A DNA stretch of 32,530 nucleotides, taken from NCBI GenBank assembly GCA_003223515.1, contig QHVI01000066.1, positions 1 through 32,530 of the forward strand, in the 5' to 3' direction. A program made the translations under genes and the position numbers. Positions 6,361-14,906 of the stretch are shown here, piece by piece. The stretch comes from Candidatus Angelobacter sp. Gp1-AA117. Its GTDB lineage: Bacteria; Acidobacteriota; Terriglobia; Terriglobales; Acidobacteriaceae. Every line of letters begins with the position of its first letter. Within the stretch, counting starts at the first letter, position 1. A model generated the notes under the pieces. The model was given only the letters and a program-made list of their open reading frames with translations. It ran no database searches and had not been told where the DNA came from.

Positions 6361-7317
6361 CAGTAACTTCCCAGTAGTCTTACGTCCTTCCAGGTCGCGG
6401 TGGGCCTGCTGGGCCTGTTCGAGCTTGTAGATATGTGCGATGCGCAGCTTCAGCTTGGTTTGCGCAATCATGTTCATGACGTCCGTTGCACGCCATTCCA
6501 GCTCTTCGCGACTGGCAGTGTAGTGGAGAAGAGTGGGGCGGGTGAGGAACAATGACCCTTTTTGAGAAAGTATGATGGGACCAAACGGCGGCACCGCACC
6601 GCTGGCTCCGCCAAACAGCACCAGATATCCACGCGGCCGCAGGACGTTCAGGTCCTTGTCAAACGTGCTCTTGCCGACCCCGTCGTAGACGACATCGACG
6701 CCCTTGCCGCCGGTGAAGCGTTTTGTTTCAGCTTCAAAATCCTGACTGGTGTAAATGATGACCTCATCCGCGCCTGCCTCGCGCGCCAGCCGGGCCTTTT
6801 CTTCCGAGCCAGCCGTGCCGATCACCCGGGCACCGATATTCTTTGCCATCTGCACCAGCAGAAGTCCCACACCTCCGGCTGCGGCGTGAACAAGCACAGT
6901 CTCACCTTTTTTCAGTGGGTAAGTGCTGTAGACCAGATAATGCGCAGTCATGCCCTGCAGCATGGCGGCGGCTGCCTGCTGCTCGCTGATGCCATCAGGG
7001 ATGCGCACCAGCTTTTCTGCAGGCACAGCAGCATATTCAGCATAACTGCCCAGCACATTGCTGTAAGCTACGCGATCTCCGGGCTTCACCGTTTTTACTT
7101 CGCTGCCAACTTCGGTGACAGTTCCCGCGGCCTCCTGGCCGTTAATAAAGGACAGCGGCGCAGGGTAGCGCCCCTCGCGGAAATAGACATCGATAAAGTT
7201 CACGCCTGCGGCGGCAATCTTCACCAGCGCTTCATTTGGCTCGAGTTTGGGAACGGGAATATCAACGAGCGCCAGAACCTCAGGCCCGCCGGTCTTCTGG
7301 ACTTGAATGGCTTTCAT
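6349..7317 (-). CDS. qor: Zinc-independent NAD(P)H:quinone oxidoreductase (MDR superfamily, Qor-like)
   Basis: This 322-residue protein is a quinone oxidoreductase of the medium-chain dehydrogenase/reductase superfamily, reducing quinones or enones with NADPH in the cytoplasm. The GroES-like domain (residues 1-120) has GVNFIDVYFREGRYP and NGQEAAGTV. The nucleotide-binding domain has the family signature LVHAAAGGVGLLLVQMAK near 145-162. The catalytic-zinc Cys and His residues of alcohol dehydrogenases are absent, as expected for this subgroup. The start at 7317 (MKAIQVQKTGGPEV) matches family starts; the frame stays open to 7407, but that extension lies toward a dispersed repeat. The final codons CTA GTG CTC TGA are supplied by the MITE end. 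It is transcribed divergently from the M28 peptidase gene. Confidence 0.9.
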   Translation of the reverse strand: MKAIQVQKTGGPEVLALVDIPVPKLEPNEALVKIAAAGVNFIDVYFREGRYPAPLSFINGQEAAGTVTEVGSEVKTVKPGDRVAYSNVLGSYAEYAAVPAEKLVRIPDGISEQQAAAAMLQGMTAHYLVYSTYPLKKGETVLVHAAAGGVGLLLVQMAKNIGARVIGTAGSEEKARLAREAGADEVIIYTSQDFEAETKRFTGGKGVDVVYDGVGKSTFDKDLNVLRPRGYLVLFGGASGAVPPFGPIILSQKGSLFLTRPTLLHYTASREELEWRATDVMNMIAQTKLKLRIAHIYKLEQAQQAHRDLEGRKTTGKLLLVL

Positions 7318-7385
7318 GATGAAGTCAATGATAAACCTCTCGAACACAGCATAGCGAGACACAACCCCCAAAGCCTCTTTTACCG

Positions 7386-7443
7386 CAGCGTGGCTGACCA
7401 CAACCAAAAACCTTTTACCGCAGAGGACGCAGAGGAAGCAAAA
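7386..7443 (+). repeat. Dispersed repeat family 1 (GACGCAGAG type), copy 1
   Basis: This copy reads CAGCGTGGCTGACCACAACC, then AAAAACCTTTTACCGCAGAGG and ACGCAGAGGAAGC. Related copies lie at 10001-10067, 11704-11770 and, inverted, 32251-32313. The match to the right end of the window continues into AAAAGTAAGTTTATGTGTAT (7441-7460 against 32352-32371 inverted). It lies in the intergenic DNA between divergent genes. Confidence 0.7.
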
Positions 7444-7607
7444 GTAAGTTTATGTGTATCTGATCTGGCACTGTTTCAGTTCCTTAACACTTTTTCGATC
7501 GTCAAAGCTGGATTGGAAGGGGGTAAAAGCAGCATGAAATTCTTCGCAGGAAAACAAGAATTTTGGAGATAGCAATGCAGAGGGCGCAGAGGAATTTGAA
7601 GGCAAAA

Positions 7608-7656
7608 ACCAAAACCTTACCGCTGACACGGATGACACTGATTAACGCAGATTGAT
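7608..7656 (+). repeat. Dispersed repeat family 2 (CCGCTGAT..ACGCAGATT type), copy 1
   Basis: The copy reads CCAAAACCTTACCGCTGAC, ACGGATGACACTGATTAACG, then CAGATT. It shares the phrase ACCTTACCGCTGA with copies at 10091-10133 and 13255-13308 and, in reverse, 31345-31452. It lies 75 bp before the M28 peptidase start and may be part of its leader. Confidence 0.6.
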
Positions 7657-7731
7657 TTTGAATGAGCACACATTCAGCTTTTACCAAGAGTCATTTACAA
7701 TGTGGCGTCCCAGATTTAAGGAGCCTTCCCG

Positions 7732-9993
7732 ATGAAACGTGTGTTCTTCGTGTTGCTGTTGTGTGTCACGATGCTGTTACCGCTGGGTGCGGCCCATGAT
7801 CCTGCCGAGCCGCTCTATGGATTCACGACGGCGACCTCCGGCCCGGAGCGCGACTGGGAGAACAAGTTTCGCGCTATTCCCGACACTAAAATCCTGCGCG
7901 ACACGATGCAGAGGCTCAGCGCGCATCCTCATCACGTCGGCTCGCCTTATGACAAACAGAATGCCGAGTGGATCCTTGCGCAGTTCAAATCGTGGGGCCT
8001 GAATGCCGAAATCGAGACATTTGACGTGCTCTTCCCCACTCCCAAGGAGCGGGTGCTTGAACTCCTTGAGCCGGCGCGCTACACGGCCAAGTTGCAGGAG
8101 CCGGCGGTTCCACAGGACCCAACCTCGAATCAGCAGAGCGAGCAACTGCCCACCTATAATGCCTATTCCATTGATGGCGATGTGACTGCACCGCTGGTCT
8201 ATGTGAATTACGGCCTGCCTAAAGATTACGAGGCACTCGAACGCCTGGGAGTTTCGGTGAAAGGCGCAATCGTCATCGCGCGCTATGGCAATTCCTGGCG
8301 CGGCATCAAGCCCAAAGTTGCAGCCGAGCATGGCGCGATCGGCTGCATCATCTATTCCGATCCAAAGGACGATGGCTATTTCGAAGACGATGTCTTTCCC
8401 GAAGGTCCAATGCGCAACGAGAATGGCGTGCAGCGCGGCAGCGTGCTCGACATGCCGACTTATCCCGGTGATCCGCTCACTCCCGGCGTGGGCGCAAAAG
8501 GAAATGTGAAGCGGCTAACGGTGAAGGAGGCAGCCACGATCACCAAAATTCCCGTCCTGCCTATCTCCTACGGTGATGCCAGGCCGCTGCTGGCCGCGCT
8601 GAAGGGGCGCATCGGGCCACCGGAGTTTCGCGGGGCGCTCGATATTCCCTACCATGTAGGACCGGGACCGGCCAAGGTACACCTCAAGCTGCAATTCAAC
8701 TGGGACATCAAGCCGGTTTATGACGTGATCGTGAAAATCCAGGGGAGCGAATCGCCTGACCAGTGGGTGGTGCGCGGCAATCATCATGATGGCTGGGTCA
8801 ATGGGGCCGAAGATCCCATCTCAGGACAGATTGCATTGCTCGAAGAGGCGCGCGGCCTGGCGCAACTGCTGAAACAAGGATGGAAGCCGAAACGCACCAT
8901 CATCTATTGCGCGTGGGACGGCGAAGAACCCATGCTGCTCGGCTCCACGGAATGGGCTGAGTATCACGCGGAAGAACTGCGGCAGCACGGAGCGATCTAT
9001 ATCAATACTGATGGAAACGGGCGCGGTTTTCTGGAAGTGGAAGGCTCGCATTCCCTGGAAAAATTTGTGAACGGAGTAGCGCGGGACACTACCGACCCGG
9101 AAAAGAACATCCCGGTATGGAAGCGGCGGCAGGCAGAGGTTCTGCTGCGTGGAAAACCGGAAGACAGGAAAGAGGCGCACAGCCGTGCTGATCTGCGTAT
9201 TGGCGCGCTGGGCTCGGGCAGTGATTACACGGCGTTTATTGACCACATCGGCATCGCCTCATTGAATGTAGGCTATGGCGGCGAAGACCAGGGCGGAATC
9301 TATCATTCCATTTATGACGACTTTTATTGGTACACACACTTCTCGGATACCGACTTTGTCTATGGAAGAGCCCTTGCGCAAACGATCGGCGTGATGGTGA
9401 TGCGCTTTGCCGACTCCGACGTGCTGCCCTACGACTTCACCGATTTTGCCGATACCATCCACAAATACTCTGATGAACTCAAGACAATGCTGAAGGACCG
9501 GCAGGAGGAGATACGTGATCGCAACCAGGCGCTGGATGATGGCATGTTCAATGCCATCTCCGACCCGCGCCGCCCCATTGTGCCACCTGCGAAAGAAGCC
9601 GTCCCGCCATTCATCAACTTTGCTCCGCTGGATAACGCCGAAGCCGCGCTGAAGGCCAGCGCCGACCGCTATGCCAGGGCGGTGCAGAAGTTTGGGCGTG
9701 GTAATCCGTCTTCAGCCCAGGCACTGCAGAATCTGAACGCGCAGTTGATGCAAGCCGAGCGGCGGCTTACGAATCAGGATGGCTTGCCGCGACGTCCCTG
9801 GTACAAGCACCTGATCTATGCTCCTGGATTTTATACAGGGTATGACGCCAAGACGCTGCCCGGTATTCGTGAGGGCATCGAAGAGAAGCGATATCAGGAG
9901 GCGGAGAACGAGATCACGCGCGTGGCAAAGGCATTGCAGGATTATGCGGCGGTAATTGACTCGGCGGCTACTGAACTGGAAAGACTTCCGTAG
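7732..9993 (+). CDS. Secreted M28 family zinc exopeptidase (glutamate carboxypeptidase II/PSMA-like)
   Basis: This 753-residue protein has the full architecture of glutamate carboxypeptidase II: a signal peptide (1-21), a PA domain inserted in the peptidase (about 150-290), the M28 peptidase core (330-580) and a transferrin-receptor-like dimerisation domain (640-753, with PWYKHLIYAPGFYTGYDAK). All zinc ligands and the catalytic base can be placed by homology: His351 and Asp361 in NHHDGWVNGAEDP, Glu398/Glu399 in WDGEEPMLLGSTEWAE, Asp427 in YINTDGN and His525 in YHSIYDD. It should remove C-terminal or N-terminal residues from small peptides in the periplasm. AAGGAG lies 8 nt before the ATG. It stands alone, flanked on both sides by dispersed repeats. 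Confidence 0.93.
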   Translation: MKRVFFVLLLCVTMLLPLGAAHDPAEPLYGFTTATSGPERDWENKFRAIPDTKILRDTMQRLSAHPHHVGSPYDKQNAEWILAQFKSWGLNAEIETFDVLFPTPKERVLELLEPARYTAKLQEPAVPQDPTSNQQSEQLPTYNAYSIDGDVTAPLVYVNYGLPKDYEALERLGVSVKGAIVIARYGNSWRGIKPKVAAEHGAIGCIIYSDPKDDGYFEDDVFPEGPMRNENGVQRGSVLDMPTYPGDPLTPGVGAKGNVKRLTVKEAATITKIPVLPISYGDARPLLAALKGRIGPPEFRGALDIPYHVGPGPAKVHLKLQFNWDIKPVYDVIVKIQGSESPDQWVVRGNHHDGWVNGAEDPISGQIALLEEARGLAQLLKQGWKPKRTIIYCAWDGEEPMLLGSTEWAEYHAEELRQHGAIYINTDGNGRGFLEVEGSHSLEKFVNGVARDTTDPEKNIPVWKRRQAEVLLRGKPEDRKEAHSRADLRIGALGSGSDYTAFIDHIGIASLNVGYGGEDQGGIYHSIYDDFYWYTHFSDTDFVYGRALAQTIGVMVMRFADSDVLPYDFTDFADTIHKYSDELKTMLKDRQEEIRDRNQALDDGMFNAISDPRRPIVPPAKEAVPPFINFAPLDNAEAALKASADRYARAVQKFGRGNPSSAQALQNLNAQLMQAERRLTNQDGLPRRPWYKHLIYAPGFYTGYDAKTLPGIREGIEEKRYQEAENEITRVAKALQDYAAVIDSAATELERLP

Positions 9994-10000
9994 GGTTCAC

Positions 10001-10067
10001 CACAGCGTGGCGGAGCCACAACCAAAAACCTTTTAACCGCAGAGGACGCAGAGGACGCAGAGGGCGT
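10001..10067 (+). repeat. Dispersed repeat family 1, copy 2 with triple GACGCAGAG unit
   Basis: This copy starts eight bases after the peptidase stop codon. It reads CACAGCGTGGCGGAGCCACA, then ACCAAAAACCTTTTAACCGC, followed by AGAGGACGC iterated as a 9-bp unit (two exact, one degenerate, GGCGTAGAG). The 9-bp period is clear and probably grows or shrinks by slippage. Confidence 0.7.
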
Positions 10068-10090
10068 AGAGAAATTTGAAGGAAACCCAA

Positions 10091-10133
10091 AGCCTTACCG
10101 CTGATAACGCTGATGAAACTGATTCACGCAGAT
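10091..10133 (+). repeat. Dispersed repeat family 2, copy 2
   Basis: The copy reads AGCCTTACCGCTGATAACGC, TGATGAAACTGATTCACGC, then AGAT. It follows a family 1 copy in the same order and orientation as at 7386-7656, so the two families seem to travel together or to mark the same intergenic sites. Confidence 0.6.
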
Positions 10134-10247
10134 CAATTTCATGAATTCCAGTGCAGAGGAATTCATGGGTACAAGTCCTGAGATCAGGCCGTCATGACAA
10201 GATCAATATGAATTGATTCTATTCAGCAATATCGCGGCAAGAATCTT

Positions 10248-11606
10248 CTAGCACTTCACCACGTGAATCGCTAATCCGCCCTGTGATGTCTCTTTATACC
10301 GGGTCTGCATGTCGAGGCCGGTCTGGTACATCGTCTTGATCACCTCATCCAGCGAGACATGGTGTGAGCCGTCGCCGCGCATGGCCATGCGGGCGGAGTT
10401 GATGGCCTTGACCGCTCCCAGCGCGTTGCGCTCGATGCAGGGAATCTGCACCAGTCCACCCACAGGATCGCAGGTCATACCGAGATGATGCTCCATGCCG
10501 ATCTCGGCGGCGTTTTCGATCTGCTCATTGGTTCCACCCAGAGCAGCAACCAATCCGGCGGCAGCCATGGAGCAGGCAACGCCGACTTCACCCTGGCATC
10601 CGACCTCCGCGCCGGAGATGGAAGCGTTCTCCTTGTAAAGAATGCCGATGGCTCCGGACGTGAGGAAGAAGCGCACAAGACCATCGTGCGTGGCACCCTT
10701 ACAGAATTCCTGGTAGTAATGCAGCACAGCGGGAATAATGCCTGCCGCTCCGTTGGTAGGGGCGGTCACGACCTGGCCGCCTGAAGCGTTCTCTTCATTC
10801 ACAGCGATGGCGAAGACGTTGACCCAGTCCATGATGTCCAGCGGATCGTCTGAGGGTTGCTTGAGCAGCATTTTGTGCAGACGCGCGGCGCGGCGCTGCA
10901 CGTTGAGGCCGCCGGGAAGTTCGCCTTCACCCGCCAGTCCGCGCTGCACGCAGGATTGCATCACCTGCCAGATTCTGCCGATCTGCGACCGAATCTCTTC
11001 TTCTGAGCGCCAGCATTTCTCGTTGGCCAGTACCATCTCCGCGATCGATTTGCCCTGCTCGTTGCCCATACGCAGCAGGTCTTCCCCGTCTTTAAACGGG
11101 AACGGCACTTTCACAGCAGCGGTCTGTTGTGTTTCCGCGCCTTCTTTCACGATGAAGCCGCCGCCAATCGAGTAATAAACCTCCCGCTTGAGTTGGCGTT
11201 GATTGGAATCAAAAACGGTGAAGCGCATACCATTGGAATGCATGGGCAAAACCTGGGTACCGTGAAACAAGAGATCTTGAGCAGGATCGAACCCGATAAA
11301 GTGCTTCCCCAGAAGGGCGATCTTTTTGTTCAAATGGATGCCGGTAATTTCGTTCTCGACCTGGGATGGATCAACTTGGTCGGGCTTGTGTCCGAGCAGA
11401 CCCAGCAGGATGGCACGGTCGGTTCCGTGGCCACGCCCAGTCAATGCCAGCGAACCGTATAACTCAACCTTGAGTGAGAACACCTGGCCTAGAAGATTGC
11501 CGGTCTCGAGTTCCTGCAAAAATGTGCGGGCAGCCCGCATGGGTCCGACGGTGTGAGAGCTGGATGGGCCGATGCCGATCTTAAAAAGGTCAAAAATGCT
11601 GATCAT
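10248..11606 (-). CDS. sdaA: L-serine ammonia-lyase (iron-sulfur dependent L-serine dehydratase, single chain)
   Basis: This 452-residue protein converts L-serine to pyruvate and ammonia using a [4Fe-4S] cluster. Its length matches the single-chain SdaA type (about 455). The beta domain opens with [21 protein letters not shown] and TGRGHGTD. The alpha domain holds [17 protein letters not shown], then [17 protein letters not shown] and [16 protein letters not shown], whose cysteines are the cluster ligands. The start chosen is the ATG at 11606 ([18 protein letters not shown]), which fits the family; the frame is open to 11750, but that extension is repeat-derived. A TACAAT lies about 24 nt upstream, so the mRNA leader may be very short, and no ribosome binding site is visible. 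It is monocistronic and convergent with the peptidase gene. Confidence 0.94.
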   Translation of the reverse strand: MISIFDLFKIGIGPSSSHTVGPMRAARTFLQELETGNLLGQVFSLKVELYGSLALTGRGHGTDRAILLGLLGHKPDQVDPSQVENEITGIHLNKKIALLGKHFIGFDPAQDLLFHGTQVLPMHSNGMRFTVFDSNQRQLKREVYYSIGGGFIVKEGAETQQTAAVKVPFPFKDGEDLLRMGNEQGKSIAEMVLANEKCWRSEEEIRSQIGRIWQVMQSCVQRGLAGEGELPGGLNVQRRAARLHKMLLKQPSDDPLDIMDWVNVFAIAVNEENASGGQVVTAPTNGAAGIIPAVLHYYQEFCKGATHDGLVRFFLTSGAIGILYKENASISGAEVGCQGEVGVACSMAAAGLVAALGGTNEQIENAAEIGMEHHLGMTCDPVGGLVQIPCIERNALGAVKAINSARMAMRGDGSHHVSLDEVIKTMYQTGLDMQTRYKETSQGGLAIHVVKC

Positions 11607-12066
11607 TGCGTATGTATTTATTGTAACAAGCACGCAGCGATCAGCATTCAGCCCTGAAACATTCATCCACCCGTAATCCTGGGTTAGGACGGAGACATCA
11701 TTTACCACAGCGTGGCGAGCCACCACCAAACGGCAAAACCTTTGCAACACAGAGGAACAGAGTAAGCAGAGGCAATAAGAATCAAAACCTTAACCACGGA
11801 GACACGGAGAACACTGAGACACAGAGAAAAACGATAAGAATTTTGTGGAGGTGATCCGATATTTACCTTCCCGCCGAAGACAAAGTCTCATCCGCAAATA
11901 CCTGAGGAAAAGGGAGGTCACGGAGAAGCGGCAAATTCTTTTCAGGTCGCGAAGAATCTGAAAGATAGCAATGCAGAGGACGCAGAGGTAGCAAGAAAGG
12001 TATGAACTGCGATCTTTGGTTACCTTTGCGTCCTTCGCGCCTTTTGCGGTTAAATAACGCCACTCT
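11607..12066. repeat. Repeat-filled intergenic region between sdaA and the hpnB-like gene
   Basis: No gene is seen. A degenerate family 1 copy lies at 11704-11770 (CCACAGCGTGGCGAGCCACC). A related ACGGAGACACGGAGAACACT tract lies at about 11798-11825. A plus-oriented AATGCAGAGGACGCAGAGG lies at about 11970-11988, and an opposite-oriented CCTTTGCGTCCTTCGCGCC at about 12023-12041. The last two can pair as an imperfect long hairpin just upstream of the glycosyltransferase start. Confidence 0.55.
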
Positions 12067-13212
12067 ATGCTAGCCATTATTGCCGGCATTATCACATTGC
12101 TGATCTGGCTGTGGCTGCTGCTCGCACACGGCGGTTTCTGGCGGGTGCGCAGGTTTATGGCTCTGCCGCGCAACTCTGATCTTGCGGCAAAGATTGCGGT
12201 GATCATTCCAGCCAGAGATGAAGCCGAGGTAGTGGGCCGGTGCATCAGTTCCCTTCTCCGGCAGACGTATCGCGGGCCGGTGCACATCTTCCTGGTTGAT
12301 GATGGCAGCAAGGATGGCACGGCACAGGCCGCGCGGCAAGCAGCGGAGCGGTCAGGAAAAACTTCTGCATTGACTATCATTCAGGGCGCACCTCCGCCTA
12401 GCGGGTGGTCCGGCAAGCTGTGGGCTGCGCAACAGGGAATCCGGCGCGCCAGGGAACTCGGTGCGCGATTTTTTCTGCTGACCGATGCTGATATCGAGCA
12501 TGCTCCTGAAAGCATCTCCACACTGGCTGCGATTGCCGAATCCGGCGGTTACGATCTGGCTTCTTACATGGTGAAGCTGCATTGCATAACTTTTGCCGAA
12601 CGGCTACTGATCCCCGCGTTTGTCTTCTTTTTCTTCAAACTCTATCCAGCATCGTGGATCGCAAATCCACGGCGTAAAACTGCAGGGGCTGCCGGAGGAT
12701 GCATTCTTATCCGGCCACAGGCGCTGGAACGCGCGGGAGGAATTGAAGCGGTTCGCAGCGAGATTATCGATGATTGCGCGCTCGCCAAAGCGGTGAAACA
12801 GAGCGGCGGAAGAGTCTGGCTGGGAGTAACGGAACTGGCCAGCAGCATTCGTCCTTACGGCGCCTTTGCCGGAATCGCGCAGATGATCTCGCGCTCGGCT
12901 TTCAGCCAGCTTCATCATTCAGCTTTCATGCTGCTGCTGGCCATGGCCGGCCTTATTGCAACTTATCTGCTGCCGCCGGTTCTCCTGTTCGCAGGGCATT
13001 CACTGCCGGCCCTTCTTGGCGCTACAGCATGGTTGCTGATGATCATTGCGTACATGCCGATGATCCGGTTTTACCGGCTCACTCCACTGTGGACGTTATT
13101 TCTGCCTGTGGTTGCCATCTTCTATATGGGCGCTACGCTCCACTCGGCCATCAAATACTGGCGGGGACGTGGCGGAGAGTGGAAAGGACGGGTGCAAGAC
13201 CCGGCGCGCTGA
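12067..13212 (+). CDS. hpnB: HpnB-like family 2 glycosyltransferase (hopanoid-associated)
   Basis: This 381-residue protein is a membrane-bound GT-A glycosyltransferase matching the hopene-associated HpnB family. An N-terminal membrane helix (1-20) precedes GGFW. The catalytic domain has IIPARDEAEVVGRCISSLL near 45-63, FLVDDGSKDGT near 76-86 and the DxD-type LTDADIEHAP near 140-149. Family hallmarks follow: AERLLIPAFVFFFFKLYP, AGAAGGCILIRPQALERAGG and SEIIDDCALAKAVKQSGG. Three C-terminal membrane helices lie at 285-355. HpnB genes usually sit in hopanoid clusters, where the enzyme may decorate hopanoids or lipids; here no squalene or hopene gene is nearby, so the assignment rests on sequence. 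The ATG at 12067 has no clear ribosome binding site. Confidence 0.87.
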   Translation: MLAIIAGIITLLIWLWLLLAHGGFWRVRRFMALPRNSDLAAKIAVIIPARDEAEVVGRCISSLLRQTYRGPVHIFLVDDGSKDGTAQAARQAAERSGKTSALTIIQGAPPPSGWSGKLWAAQQGIRRARELGARFFLLTDADIEHAPESISTLAAIAESGGYDLASYMVKLHCITFAERLLIPAFVFFFFKLYPASWIANPRRKTAGAAGGCILIRPQALERAGGIEAVRSEIIDDCALAKAVKQSGGRVWLGVTELASSIRPYGAFAGIAQMISRSAFSQLHHSAFMLLLAMAGLIATYLLPPVLLFAGHSLPALLGATAWLLMIIAYMPMIRFYRLTPLWTLFLPVVAIFYMGATLHSAIKYWRGRGGEWKGRVQDPAR

Positions 13213-13254
13213 TCGGGTCATCCAGTTTATCGGGAAAATCGGGCCATCTGGGAA

Positions 13255-13308
13255 ACCAAAACCTTACCGCTGATTACGCCGATTGCACTGATGAACAACG
13301 CCGATAAA
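13255..13308 (+). repeat. Dispersed repeat family 2, copy 3
   Basis: The copy reads CCAAAACCTTACCGCTGAT, TACGCCGATTGCACTGATG, then AACAACGCCGATAAACC. It lies between the HpnB-like gene and the cytochrome gene. TCGGGTCATC or TCGGGCCATC also recurs nearby (13214, 13239 and 14671). The rest of 13213-13480 is featureless. Confidence 0.5.
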
Positions 13309-13480
13309 CCTTTGTGGAAGTTCAAAATCTGAAGAAAACACAATCTGCGATTGGACTATGGGAGATTCAAATTCATTCGATTACCAGCGGTCCTGTGATC
13401 CGTCTAAGCCGGGGTGAGCGCCTGGCGGCCGTCATTTATAATGGCCCGGTTTGTTCCAAACCTTACTCCGAGGTGTTTCG

Positions 13481-14662
13481 ATGCGTGCTTTTCGCCTGTT
13501 CATCCTGCTGTTGTGCGTGGCCGCGGTTGTGGCCTTTTCACAGACTGGAAGCAATCCGAGTGCTCCTCCATCCGGCGCAAGACCTGCTGATGCGAATGCA
13601 GGCAAGACGACTGACCAGGCATACAAGAATATCCAGGTGCTCAAGGGGTTGCCTGCCGACGAACTCATACCGGCCATGCAGTACTTCAATGCCGCGTTGG
13701 GTGTGGAATGCGGTTACTGCCACGTAGTGCAGCCGACCCGCGCTTTTGAGAAAGACGACAAAGACGAAAAGAAAACTGCGCGCCAGATGATCACCATGAC
13801 CCAGGGAATCAATAAAGACAATTTCAAAGGCGATCTGGAAGTGGGCTGCGCTACTTGCCACGCCGGGCGCACGAATCCTACTTCCGTACCTCCAGTAGGT
13901 GATGAGCACCAGGGCGGCCCGCGCCAGGCAGCAGCCCAGGCACAGGCCAGCCAGCAGGCGCAACCAGCAACGCCGGGCCAGCCGGCAGGCGAGGCCAAGC
14001 CGCAATTGCCCACAGTGCAACAAGTCGAAGACAACTATGAAACTGCAATCGGAGGCAGAGCGGCCATCCAGAAACTTACCTCTGAGGTAGCAACCGGGAC
14101 CGCCACCACCGCTCAGGGCACGATTCAGGTGGAACTCGACCGCAAAGCCCCGAACTTTTTATCCAATACCCTCACCTTCCCCAACGGACGCACCACCGTT
14201 GATGCCACCAATGGCACCGTTGGCTGGAACAAGGCTGAGCGCGTGAATGACTACAACGGATATACATTGCGTACGATTCTGATGACCTCGCGCTTCGACC
14301 GCGATCTTGCGCCCACCACTGCTTTCACCAACTCCCGCGTCACCGGCACTGATACCATCAACGGCCATGATTGTTATGTAGTGCGTGGAACCTTGAAGGA
14401 CCCCGCTTACAGCGAGCGACTGTGGTTTGATAAGCAGACCGGCCTCCTTGTGCGCCGGATAACTTACCAGAAGACGCTCTTCGGCCCCCTGGCGGATACT
14501 GCTGATTACAGCGACTACCGTGACGTGCAGGGAGTGAAGGTGCCGTTTACGGTGATGCGGTCTCGTCCGGGACAGACGTTTACGGTGAAATACGACAAGA
14601 TCACGTTCAATGCACCGGTCGATGATTCGAAGTTCATACATCCGCCGGCAGCAGGACAGTGA
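13481..14662 (+). CDS. Exported dihaem cytochrome c (reaction-centre cytochrome type) fused to a LolA-like domain
   Basis: This 393-residue protein starts with a signal peptide (1-20, ending VAFSQ). Residues 60-135 form a dihaem domain of the photosynthetic reaction-centre cytochrome c type. It contains AMQYFNAALGVECGYCH with haem site C77-x2-C80-H81 and VGCATCH with C123-x2-C126-H127. Met66 and Met103/Met106, in the helices preceding each haem, are candidate axial ligands. A low-complexity Ala/Gln/Pro linker (about 140-177) joins a C-terminal domain (178-393) that looks like the LolA/LppX beta-sheet fold (LWFDKQTGLLVRRITYQ, DYRDVQGVKVPFTV). GAGG lies 8 nt before the ATG at 13481. It likely carries periplasmic electrons. 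No photosynthesis gene is present, and the fusion's purpose is unknown. Confidence 0.85.
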   Translation: MRAFRLFILLLCVAAVVAFSQTGSNPSAPPSGARPADANAGKTTDQAYKNIQVLKGLPADELIPAMQYFNAALGVECGYCHVVQPTRAFEKDDKDEKKTARQMITMTQGINKDNFKGDLEVGCATCHAGRTNPTSVPPVGDEHQGGPRQAAAQAQASQQAQPATPGQPAGEAKPQLPTVQQVEDNYETAIGGRAAIQKLTSEVATGTATTAQGTIQVELDRKAPNFLSNTLTFPNGRTTVDATNGTVGWNKAERVNDYNGYTLRTILMTSRFDRDLAPTTAFTNSRVTGTDTINGHDCYVVRGTLKDPAYSERLWFDKQTGLLVRRITYQKTLFGPLADTADYSDYRDVQGVKVPFTVMRSRPGQTFTVKYDKITFNAPVDDSKFIHPPAAGQ

Positions 14663-14906
14663 AAGAAGAATCGGGTCATCTGAAATCAGCGAGATAAAGT
14701 GGAATTTATGCCGCTGATGAACGCTGAAGATGCTGATCGTAAAAGTGTCACCACGTACCAACACGGCTCATTGGGGAACGGATTGGCCCGGAATTAACAC
14801 TAGGCTGCGGAGCAATGAATCGAAGGGGAATCAGTATCCGGTTTTATTCGGAATTCCATTGATCATCTCAGATCTCACACTCACGCCCGTTCGCAATCAA
14901 GGAATC

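Noticed and set aside
7318-7407. N-terminal extension of the quinone oxidoreductase by 30 residues
   Set aside because: Family proteins begin at MKAIQ; the extension runs toward a dispersed repeat.
6562-7572. 336-residue plus-strand open frame opposite the quinone oxidoreductase
   Set aside because: Antisense shadow of a complete MDR protein and of repeat DNA; no domain recognised.
10013-10067. Possible CRISPR array in the GACGCAGAG tandem
   Set aside because: The units are 9 bp with no spacers; it is a simple tandem within a dispersed repeat, and there are no cas genes.
11607-11750. 48-residue N-terminal extension of the serine dehydratase
   Set aside because: Family start is [18 protein letters not shown]; the extension overlaps a degenerate repeat.
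13481-14662. Evidence for photosynthesis from the reaction-centre-type cytochrome
   Set aside because: Only two haem sites, a non-photosynthetic fusion domain and no pigment or reaction-centre genes nearby.
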